Origin: an uncultured Croceitalea sp.
GTDB taxonomy: Bacteria; Bacteroidota; Bacteroidia; Flavobacteriales; Flavobacteriaceae
Length of the DNA: 37,056 bases
NCBI GenBank assembly: GCA_937926215.1
Contig: CALEYA010000118.1
Coordinates: forward strand, 1 to 37,056
Direction of reading: 5' to 3'
The notes below the pieces were generated by a model. It had not been told where the DNA came from, searched no databases, and saw only the letters and a list, made by a program, of their open reading frames with translations. Both the position numbers and the translations under genes were made by a program. Below are positions 30,338 to 37,056 of this stretch, one piece after another. Within the stretch, counting starts at the first letter, position 1. Each line of letters starts with the position of its first letter.

Positions 30338-32452
30338 ATGGCAATTTTAGAAAACATAAGAAAAAGAACCACGGTTTTAATCCTAATCATTGGTATGGCG
30401 TTATTCGCTTTTGTGATTTCCGGGGTATTCACTAGTGGCGATTTTAGCGGTGGCAAAGTAGGTTCAACGGTAGCGGAAGTGAATGATGAGGCGATTACAA
30501 TGGACAGCTTCAATACCAAAATAGAACAAGCACAACGCCAATACGGCCAAAACCTATCTTCCACCCAATTGGTGAATAGGGTGTACGACCAAGAAGTGCG
30601 TGGTTTGGTACTCAACCAGCAGTTTGAGGATTTGGGTATTGATGTAGAGAGCGACCAAATCGTAGATTTCATTAAAAATACGGGCTATGCCCAAGACCCT
30701 TCCTTTCAAGATGAAAACGGGGTATTTAATGCAGAGGTCTTTAAAACGACTATTGCCGATTGGAGAGAAACCAATCCTGCCCTGTATGACAATTGGTTGC
30801 AGATAGAAAAATCCATCATGCAGTCCGCTAAGGAACAAATGTATTTTAATATGGTCAAGGCTGGGGTTGGCGCTACCTTAACAGAAGGGGAATTCGATTA
30901 CAAATTAGCGAACGATAAAGCGGATATCCAGTATGTGCGCGTACCATATTCTTCTATTGCAGATAGTACGATTGCGGTTTCCAAAGATGAAATTGCTGCC
31001 TACGTAAAAGAACATAAGGACGAATACAAACAAGAACCAGCAAGGGATATCCGATTTGTATATTTTGAGGAAAAAGCATCCGCTTCTGATGAAGATGCCG
31101 CCAAAGCCTATGTCCAAGGGTTGTTAGAAGATAAGGTGACCACAGGGACCGATACTACCTATGTGGATAAGCAGTTCAAGAATACGGATGATATCGCTGC
31201 ATTTTTGGATTCCAATTCAGATTCTAAATTTGATACCATATATAGGGCCAAAAAAGATTTGCCGGCCGTTGCTGCGGATACGTTGATGAACCTACCCAAC
31301 GGACAGGTTTATGGTCCGTATCGTGATGGGGAATTTTTTAAGGTTTCCAAGGTTACGGGTAGAAGACCTGCCGGTACCGTAAAAGCCAGTCATATCCTTT
31401 TTGCTTATGAAGGCGCTACACGTGCAAATCCAGAAATTAAAAGGACCAAGGAAGAAGCGGAAGCGGAAGCTAAAAAGATTCTAGCCGAAGCAGAAAAGGG
31501 CGATTCGGATTTCACGGCCCTTGCTAGGGATAATTCTGATGGACCTTCTGCACCAAGAGGTGGGGATTTGGGCTATTTCCAAGAAGGTGTCATGGCTGAT
31601 GAATTCAACGACTTCTGTTTTTCCAATGATGTTGATGAAATAGGATTGGTAGAAACGGAATTCGGTTTTCATATCATTAAGGTTGATGACAAACAAGACA
31701 TCTTGCAGGTAGCGACGCTTTCAAGAAAAATAGAACCTTCCGATGAAACGATAAACACGCTTTTTACCAACGCCACAAAATTTGAAATGTCTTCTTTGGA
31801 TGCCGATGCGGAATCCTTTGCCGACATTGCAAAAGAAAGTGAGTATGCGGTACGACCGGTGAATAAAGTAAAGCGAATGGATGAGAGCCTACCAGGGCTT
31901 GGTTCACAACGAAATATTGTGCAATGGGCCTTTAATGATGATACCTCGGTTGGGGATATTAAAAGGTTTGATTTGGCCAAAGGGTATGCCGTAGTGCAGT
32001 TGACCAAAAAGTTCAAGGAAGGCGTAATGGAAACGGAAGATGCTTCCGCCACCGTATTACCCAAAATACGTAAGGAGAAAAAAGCGGCACAAATCATCGC
32101 TGCGAACAAAGGAAAAGATTTACAGGCTTTTGCCAAGGATAATAACGTTACCGTTTCCAACGGTTCTGCCCTAACACGCAAGTCCCCAACCATTCCAGGA
32201 GCGGGACGTGAGCCTTTGGTGGTGGGTAAGGCCTTTTCTTTGGAAGAAGGACAGTCCTCTGGATTTATTGAGGGTGAAACCGGTGTTTTTATGATAAAGC
32301 TTACCAAGAAAATACCAGCTGCTGAACTACAGAACTTTAGCACGTTTGGACAAACCTTGACAACGGCAAATAGAAATGCGGTAAATGGAGCGGTCTACAA
32401 TGCGCTAAAAGAAGCTGCGGAAATAGAAGATAATAGAGCTACTTTCTATTAA
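30338..32452 (+). CDS. ppiD: membrane-anchored peptidyl-prolyl cis-trans isomerase, PpiD-like
   Basis: The protein has 704 residues. A short N-terminus (MAILENIRKRTTV) is followed by one membrane helix (about 13-31) and a SurA-N-like chaperone domain (to about 230), with VNDEAITMDSFNTKIEQAQRQ the usual opening. A parvulin domain sits at about 345-460: ASHILFAY, then FTALARDNSDGPSAPRGGDLGYF and VETEFGFHIIKV. The C-terminal part is a second chaperone-like region. It helps folding of periplasmic and outer-membrane proteins at the inner membrane. The stop directly abuts the stop of the convergent GHMP kinase, with no bases between. Confidence 0.9.
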   Translation: MAILENIRKRTTVLILIIGMALFAFVISGVFTSGDFSGGKVGSTVAEVNDEAITMDSFNTKIEQAQRQYGQNLSSTQLVNRVYDQEVRGLVLNQQFEDLGIDVESDQIVDFIKNTGYAQDPSFQDENGVFNAEVFKTTIADWRETNPALYDNWLQIEKSIMQSAKEQMYFNMVKAGVGATLTEGEFDYKLANDKADIQYVRVPYSSIADSTIAVSKDEIAAYVKEHKDEYKQEPARDIRFVYFEEKASASDEDAAKAYVQGLLEDKVTTGTDTTYVDKQFKNTDDIAAFLDSNSDSKFDTIYRAKKDLPAVAADTLMNLPNGQVYGPYRDGEFFKVSKVTGRRPAGTVKASHILFAYEGATRANPEIKRTKEEAEAEAKKILAEAEKGDSDFTALARDNSDGPSAPRGGDLGYFQEGVMADEFNDFCFSNDVDEIGLVETEFGFHIIKVDDKQDILQVATLSRKIEPSDETINTLFTNATKFEMSSLDADAESFADIAKESEYAVRPVNKVKRMDESLPGLGSQRNIVQWAFNDDTSVGDIKRFDLAKGYAVVQLTKKFKEGVMETEDASATVLPKIRKEKKAAQIIAANKGKDLQAFAKDNNVTVSNGSALTRKSPTIPGAGREPLVVGKAFSLEEGQSSGFIEGETGVFMIKLTKKIPAAELQNFSTFGQTLTTANRNAVNGAVYNALKEAAEIEDNRATFY

Positions 32453-33391
32453 TTAAAAGTAGCCTTCCCTATGATGTGGTTGTAGCACCATGTCCTTATA
32501 TGGGATAACAACAGAAAAACCCTTGTCTTTAAAATAGGCAGGGGTTTTTTCATTTCCGGCAGCCAAGATAAAATCACCTCCCCAACCCCCAAGGCTTTTT
32601 AGGGCTCCGCCATAATCTGCAAACAATCGGTCCTTTACGGTAGGTATGTGCAATACCTTAGATAGGATGGCTTCGTGTTCGTTCAATAGGGATTGAAAAG
32701 CGGATAGCGTATCTGCCTTAAGTAGGCTATGGGTCAATTCGGTAAGCTTCCCCACCAATTTGGGGCTGTCTTTTACGTGCGTTCGGTAGTTTTCTATGGC
32801 TTCCCTACTATCTTGTTTTTTATTGAGGTACACAAAATACAGCTGTTCCACAAAGGGAGGGTGGAAGGTAGTTTCCTCTACTTTTGGAATCCCATTCTTT
32901 AAGGTATATACTATGGGTTGATTGTGCTTTGTGCAGGCAATATCATATCCACTACCTCCAAAGGTTCGATGAAGTAGGAGATACGGGTCAATAGCTGCCC
33001 ACTGCGCAATATTGTTGATTAAGGTAGAGGAACTACCTAGGCCCCAATTACGGTCAAAACCGAGTTCTGTTTTAATATGTAATCCGCCACTTTCCTTTAG
33101 AAATTTTGGGTTAAGGTCTTTTGCTGCCATAAGAATTTCAACCAAGCGCTGGGCCATTTTTTTATTGGAAAAAGAGTCGGGCAACAGCTGTTCTTTTTTT
33201 AGGATTGCCCTAAACCATAGGCTTTTATCATTATTATAGCTTTCCCATAAAATACGATTACGCTCAGGATGTGGGGTTACACTAAGGTTTTGGCCAACCG
33301 TTGTAGGAACTGCCAATGCCGCAGCCCCATCAAGAACCCCATATTCGGCGGTAAGGAGCAGTTTTCCATTGCTGTAAAAGATGTTTTGCAT
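32453..33391 (-). CDS. GYDIA-family GHMP kinase (mevalonate-type kinase)
   Basis: The protein has 312 residues. Opening FYSNGKLLLTAEYGVLDGA is the N-terminal GHMP motif, WGLGSSSTLINNIA the phosphate-binding loop, and GGSGYDIACTKHNQPIVY the GYDIA signature in place of the usual mid-motif. GGAKSLGGWGGDFILA-like text (GGALKSLGGWGGDFILAAG) is the C-terminal motif. In Bacteroidota this family stands with HMG-CoA reductase and is believed to serve the mevalonate pathway (mevalonate or phosphomevalonate kinase). The ATG overlaps the HMG-CoA reductase stop by one base (TAATG). A terminator-like hairpin for the opposite gene lies in its last codons. Confidence 0.9.
   Translation of the reverse strand: MQNIFYSNGKLLLTAEYGVLDGAAALAVPTTVGQNLSVTPHPERNRILWESYNNDKSLWFRAILKKEQLLPDSFSNKKMAQRLVEILMAAKDLNPKFLKESGGLHIKTELGFDRNWGLGSSSTLINNIAQWAAIDPYLLLHRTFGGSGYDIACTKHNQPIVYTLKNGIPKVEETTFHPPFVEQLYFVYLNKKQDSREAIENYRTHVKDSPKLVGKLTELTHSLLKADTLSAFQSLLNEHEAILSKVLHIPTVKDRLFADYGGALKSLGGWGGDFILAAGNEKTPAYFKDKGFSVVIPYKDMVLQPHHREGYF
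32515..32550 (+). terminator. terminator-like hairpin for ppiD inside the 3' end of the kinase gene
   Basis: AAAAACCCTTG (32515-32525) pairs with CAGGGGTTTTT (32539-32549), eleven pairs with one wobble, loop of 13, ending in six T residues. It lies 63 bases after the ppiD stop on the plus strand. It is nearly symmetric and could also affect the minus-strand transcript. Confidence 0.6.
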
Positions 33392-34707
33392 TATCCCTTT
33401 TGTATTTTTTCCAGTGCCTCCTTAACGGCCGCATTGGTTACGGTATGGTCTTTAAAATAGGCAACTAGCGTCTTCTTTTCCGTTTCTGTGGCCCCAAGCT
33501 GATTCAGAAGGTTTAAAAGGTGCATTTTCATATGTCCCTTTTGGATTCCGGTAGTGACCAAGGAACGCAATGCCGCAAAATTTTGTGCCAATCCCGCTAC
33601 GGCGACTACCTGCATCAGTTCCTTGGCATTCGGTTTTTTCAAGATTTCCAAGGCTAGCTTTACTAAGGGATGTAAAGAGGTCAATCCGCCCACCGTACCT
33701 AAGGCCATCGGGATTTCGATCCAAAATTTAAAAATGCCGTTGGCTATGCTCGCGTGGGTCAGGCTAGAGTAGCTGCCGTCTTTGGCGGCATATGCGTGAA
33801 TGCCGGCTTCAATGGCCCTAAAGTCGTTTCCTGTAGCTAATACTACGGCGTCAACACCGTTCATTATCCCTTTGTTGTGGGTAACGGCCCTATACGGTTC
33901 TACTTTGGCTATTTGAACGGCTTGAACCATCTTCTCGGCAAAATTCCTTTTTCCCGAGCCTGCTTCGTCCAAGGCTTCGATCGGACAAGAAACTTCTGCC
34001 CTCACCAAACAGTTGGGGACGTAGTTGCTCAAGATGCTCATCACCACTTCCAACTGTTTTTCGGTCTCCGAAAAATCGGGAAACACTAAGGCTTGCTCCC
34101 GCAGGGTTTTGGAAAATTGCTCCAAACAAGAGTTGATAAAATTGGCTCCCATGGCGTCCAAGGTCTCAAAAGTACAATGCAGTTGGTAGTAGTTTTCCAA
34201 GTTATGGGTGAGGTCCCTAAGTTCAATTTCCAAAATACCACCGCCTCTTTTTCGCATGCTTTTGGTTATGGCTTCGGTCTCTTTAAAAAAGAGTGGTTTT
34301 ATCTGATTGAAAAACGCATGCAGTTTTTCCTTGGAACCTAAATATGTAAAATGTACTTGCCCTACTTTTTCCGTAGCGATGACGGTAGTTTTAAAACCAC
34401 CTTTGTCCAACCAAAACTTGGCGGCCTTACTGGCGGCAGCCACCACAGAGCTTTCTTCAATGACCATGGGTATGGCATAAAGTTGACCGTTGATCAAAAA
34501 GTTAGGGGCAATGGCAAAGGGCAAATAATAGTTGGAAACCGTGTTTTCAATAAACTCGTCATGGACCTTTTGCAATTTGGGATCCGCATTCCAATATTTT
34601 TTTAGGAGAGCAATGGTAGCCTCACTATCCAAGGTGTAATTTTTGGCGATCCAATCAATTTTTTCCTCCTTGGTAAATTTTGAAAATCCTTCTACAGGCT
34701 TTTGCAT
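33391..34707 (-). CDS. mvaA: hydroxymethylglutaryl-CoA reductase, class II
   Basis: The protein has 438 residues, the length of class II (degradative-type) enzymes. Catalytic residues aligned with the Pseudomonas mevalonii enzyme are visible: Glu84 in PMVIEESSVVAAAS, Lys279 in HNKGIMNGVDAV, Asp295 in TGND and His392 in QKGHMKMH. DAMGAN (184-189) is the cofactor-binding motif. It interconverts HMG-CoA and mevalonate; in Bacteroidota it is used for isoprenoid synthesis. It is the first gene of a two-gene operon with the GYDIA kinase. TATCTTTG (complement of 34724-34731) is an exact -7 element, 17 bases before the ATG. Confidence 0.94.
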   Translation of the reverse strand: MQKPVEGFSKFTKEEKIDWIAKNYTLDSEATIALLKKYWNADPKLQKVHDEFIENTVSNYYLPFAIAPNFLINGQLYAIPMVIEESSVVAAASKAAKFWLDKGGFKTTVIATEKVGQVHFTYLGSKEKLHAFFNQIKPLFFKETEAITKSMRKRGGGILEIELRDLTHNLENYYQLHCTFETLDAMGANFINSCLEQFSKTLREQALVFPDFSETEKQLEVVMSILSNYVPNCLVRAEVSCPIEALDEAGSGKRNFAEKMVQAVQIAKVEPYRAVTHNKGIMNGVDAVVLATGNDFRAIEAGIHAYAAKDGSYSSLTHASIANGIFKFWIEIPMALGTVGGLTSLHPLVKLALEILKKPNAKELMQVVAVAGLAQNFAALRSLVTTGIQKGHMKMHLLNLLNQLGATETEKKTLVAYFKDHTVTNAAVKEALEKIQKG

Positions 34708-34723
34708 GGTGAATGTTAAATTT

Positions 34724-34731
34724 CAAAGATA
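34724..34731 (-). promoter_or_regulatory. -7 promoter element of the HMG-CoA reductase operon
   Basis: The complement is TATCTTTG, an exact TAnnTTTG match. The message would have a leader of about 10 bases. No TTTG is seen at the -33 position. Confidence 0.5.
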
Positions 34732-34782
34732 ATGGATTAGGGTATTGCGGTCCGATTCTTGATGCATAATTGTGATGCAAAG

Positions 34783-34814
34783 TTTAGAATTCCAATAAAT
34801 AATTAGTAAACTTG
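34783..34814 (+). promoter_or_regulatory. probable DPP IV promoter
   Basis: TTTA (34783-34786) and TAAACTTG (34807-34814) are 20 bases apart, each with one mismatch to the consensus. The start near 34821 gives a leader of about 22 bases. Just upstream TGATGCA occurs twice (34760-34766 and 34773-34779) in direct orientation, a possible control site. Confidence 0.42.
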
Positions 34815-34842
34815 AAAGTTTTAATTAATTCTTTTGAAGAAA

Positions 34843-37056
34843 ATGAAAAAAAGCTATGTATTACTTGTGCTTTCGCTGTTAACCCTAGTTACTGCGGTAG
34901 GACAAAAAAAGAAGATTAGTCTAGAAGAAATTTGGGGAGGCGTTTTTAGAACGGAAGGATTGGATGCACTCCGTTCCATGAAAAACGGCGCGGAATATAC
35001 GGTATTGAACCACGATAGGGCCAACGGGATAAGGAGTATTGATGTATATGACTACAAAACCCAGCAAAAGCAGAGGACTATAGTGTCTTCCTCAACTACG
35101 ATTCCGGTATTCAGTTCTTATGAGTTTAGCGAAGACGAATCCAAATTGATTTTGGCCACACAAGTGGAGCCCATCTTTAGACGTTCCAGACTTGGGGTAT
35201 ATTATGTTTATGATATTGCCAGCGAACGTCTTACCAAAATCACGGACAATAAAATACAGGAACCGGAGCTTTCGCCGGACGGTTCCAAAGTGGCCTACGT
35301 TTTTGAAAACAATCTATATGTGCATGATTTGGATGGCAATACAACCAGGCAAGTCACTACGGACGGCAAAAAAGGGAGTATTATCAATGGGGTTACGGAC
35401 TGGGTGTACGAAGAAGAATTCGCTTTCGTGCAGGCCTATGAGTGGAATTCCAACGGCACCAAAATTGGATTTTTACGATTTGATGAGACCAACGTCCCTA
35501 ATTTTTCCATGGACGTATATGGTGCAAACTTGTACCAGACCCAAAATCAATTTAAGTATCCAAAAGCCGGGGAGGAGAATGCAACGGTTAGCCTTCACAT
35601 GTATGATGTAGCCAAAGGGGAAGTGGCGGACATCGATTTGGGGGAGACCTACTACATCCCAAGGATCAAATGGATGAACAATTCCAATTATCTGAGTGTA
35701 CAGACCATTAATAGGCACCAAGACCATTTAATATTGCATGAGGTCAATGCCAAGGACAACTCTGTAAAAGTACTGTTGGAAGAAAAAGATGCTGCCTATG
35801 TCGACATCCATAATAATCTCACTTTTTTAGCCGATGACAGCTTTATCTGGACCAGTGAGAAAGACGGGTATAACCACATCTATTTGCACAATTCCGATGG
35901 TGAATTGATGAACCAGATTACAAAAGGACCTTGGGAGGTGACCAACTATTACGGTTATGATCAAAATGAAGACCGCATTTATTACCAATCGGTAGAAAAC
36001 GGTTCTATCAACAGGGATGTATATAGCATCTCCAGCGGTGGAAAAAACAAAAAACGTTTGACGACCAAAGAAGGGACCAATTCGGCAGATTTCAGTGCGG
36101 ATTATTCGTATTTCATCAATACCTTTTCCAATACCACAACGCCGCAACAATACACCTTACATAAGGCAGCTAATGGTAAAAAAGTAACCGATATTAAAGA
36201 TAACGGAGCGCTGGCTGCAAAGCTGGATGGGTATGAAACAAGCCAAAAGGAGTTTTCCACCATCAATATCAACGGGAATGACTTAAACATGTGGATGATT
36301 AAACCTGCCGATTTTGATGCTAGTAAAGAATACCCGCTGCTTATGTATCAATACAGTGGCCCTGGATCACAATCGGTTGCCAATAGATGGAACAGTGCCA
36401 ATGATTATTGGTATCAGATGATGGCCTCGGAAGGCTATATCCTTGTCTGTGTAGATGGCAGGGGAACAGGATTAAAAGGGCGTGATTTTAAAAAGGTCAC
36501 CCAAAAGGAATTGGGCAAATATGAAGTTGAGGACCAAATTGCTGCCGCAAAAAAATTGAGTGAACTCCCATATATCGATGCGGACCGTACCGGGATTTGG
36601 GGGTGGAGTTATGGCGGTTTTATGTCCACAAACGCCTTGTTAAAAGGTAGCGATACCTTTGAAATGGCCATAGCGGTAGCTCCGGTGACCAACTGGCGTT
36701 TTTACGATACCATTTATACGGAGCGCTATATGCAGACCCCGCAGGAAAACCCAAGCGGTTATGATGACAATTCCCCATTTAACTATCCGGAGTTGTTGAC
36801 AGGGGATTATCTATTGTTACATGGTTCTGGTGATGACAATGTGCATTTACAGAACTCCATGCGTATGATCGAAGCGCTGATACAAGCGGACAAAGATTTT
36901 GAATGGGGCATTTATCCCGATAAAAACCACGGCATTTTTGGTGGCAATACCAGAAACCATTTGTTTCGAAAAATGACCAAGTTTGCCCATGAAAAACTTA
37001 GGGATAGACCTAAGAAAGAAAAGCCAATGGTAAAGTCAGAAGAAATTAAAGGATAA
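34843..37056 (+). CDS. dipeptidyl-peptidase IV (S9 family)
   Basis: The product has 737 residues from the ATG at 34843; a TTG three codons earlier (34834) is possible but not needed. The signal peptide ends near TAVGQ (20). A propeller domain (about 40-480) carries DWVYEEEF with the substrate-gripping Glu pair (about 190-192). The alpha/beta-hydrolase domain has GWSYGGF (Ser589), GSGDDNVH (Asp664) and DKNHGIFG (His696), the triad in the order of the S9B group. It removes dipeptides with Pro or Ala at position two from peptide N-termini in the periplasm. The frame ends with TAA at the last three bases of the window, so it is complete. Confidence 0.95.
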   Translation: MKKSYVLLVLSLLTLVTAVGQKKKISLEEIWGGVFRTEGLDALRSMKNGAEYTVLNHDRANGIRSIDVYDYKTQQKQRTIVSSSTTIPVFSSYEFSEDESKLILATQVEPIFRRSRLGVYYVYDIASERLTKITDNKIQEPELSPDGSKVAYVFENNLYVHDLDGNTTRQVTTDGKKGSIINGVTDWVYEEEFAFVQAYEWNSNGTKIGFLRFDETNVPNFSMDVYGANLYQTQNQFKYPKAGEENATVSLHMYDVAKGEVADIDLGETYYIPRIKWMNNSNYLSVQTINRHQDHLILHEVNAKDNSVKVLLEEKDAAYVDIHNNLTFLADDSFIWTSEKDGYNHIYLHNSDGELMNQITKGPWEVTNYYGYDQNEDRIYYQSVENGSINRDVYSISSGGKNKKRLTTKEGTNSADFSADYSYFINTFSNTTTPQQYTLHKAANGKKVTDIKDNGALAAKLDGYETSQKEFSTININGNDLNMWMIKPADFDASKEYPLLMYQYSGPGSQSVANRWNSANDYWYQMMASEGYILVCVDGRGTGLKGRDFKKVTQKELGKYEVEDQIAAAKKLSELPYIDADRTGIWGWSYGGFMSTNALLKGSDTFEMAIAVAPVTNWRFYDTIYTERYMQTPQENPSGYDDNSPFNYPELLTGDYLLLHGSGDDNVHLQNSMRMIEALIQADKDFEWGIYPDKNHGIFGGNTRNHLFRKMTKFAHEKLRDRPKKEKPMVKSEEIKG

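Noticed and set aside
31669-32343. 224-codon minus-strand frame opposite ppiD
   Set aside because: Shadow of the ppiD coding sequence; low-complexity Ser/Leu text and no start context.

Overview
The window is chromosomal DNA of a marine Flavobacteriaceae-type Bacteroidota (a Zobellia/Maribacter/Arenibacter-like organism would fit, but the genus cannot be fixed from sequence alone). The pointers are the moderate GC content, tight gene packing with ATGA/TAATG overlaps, many lipoproteins and outer-membrane barrels, promoters of the Bacteroidota TTTG-N19-20-TAnnTTTG type, a mevalonate pathway (class II HMG-CoA reductase plus GYDIA-type GHMP kinase), DPP IV, class III pantothenate kinase and a REP-like palindrome.

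Region 1 (1-6758, minus strand) is one seven-gene convoy: FAD/NAD oxidoreductase, membrane polyferredoxin, MORN/YwqK-type protein, DPM1-like glycosyltransferase, processive-type GT2, SMC/ABC-like ATPase and a membrane GT-C mannosyltransferase-like protein cut by the window edge. Region 2 (6996-13911, plus) holds a DUF547 protein, an outer-membrane barrel, a GH113 lipoprotein, an unknown lipoprotein, a short one-POTRA Omp85 protein and two tandem Amidase_3 paralogues, the first of which has lost its zinc ligands. Region 3 (13923-16635, minus) is a four-gene set (periplasmic rhodanese, TIGR04282-like transferase, purine nucleoside phosphorylase, TIGR04283-like transferase) that matches the accessory part of the arsenosugar/ArsS gene neighbourhood, although the radical SAM enzyme ArsS itself is not in the window. 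The phosphorylase carries Asp where 6-oxopurine enzymes carry Asn, which fits an adenine-containing substrate.

Region 4 (16713-20400) has a GH32 lipoprotein, an unannotated 33-residue one-helix membrane protein, tRNA-Phe with its promoter and terminator, a duplicated tRNA tail built into a 45-bp palindrome, and two small envelope genes. Region 5 (20434-24257) is an AraC regulator followed by a DUF5367/DUF1772/NmrA-like operon with a well-placed 21-bp-period direct-repeat operator, then a DUF2007 protein and a small zinc-ribbon membrane protein. Region 6 (24578-32452) is an envelope-biogenesis series: coaX, outer-membrane barrel, TPR-like secreted protein, LptC, small membrane protein, CNNM/CBS protein and PpiD. 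Region 7 (32453-37056) is the convergent mevalonate pair and divergent DPP IV.

The least ordinary observations are the pseudoenzyme/enzyme amidase pair, the arsenosugar-like cluster with an adenine-type phosphorylase, terminator-like hairpins located inside coding sequence (two of them inside the signal peptides of downstream lipoprotein genes and sharing an identical 15-mer), the AraC operator architecture, and the tRNA-tail palindrome. No CRISPR array, rRNA, insertion sequence or phage module was seen.
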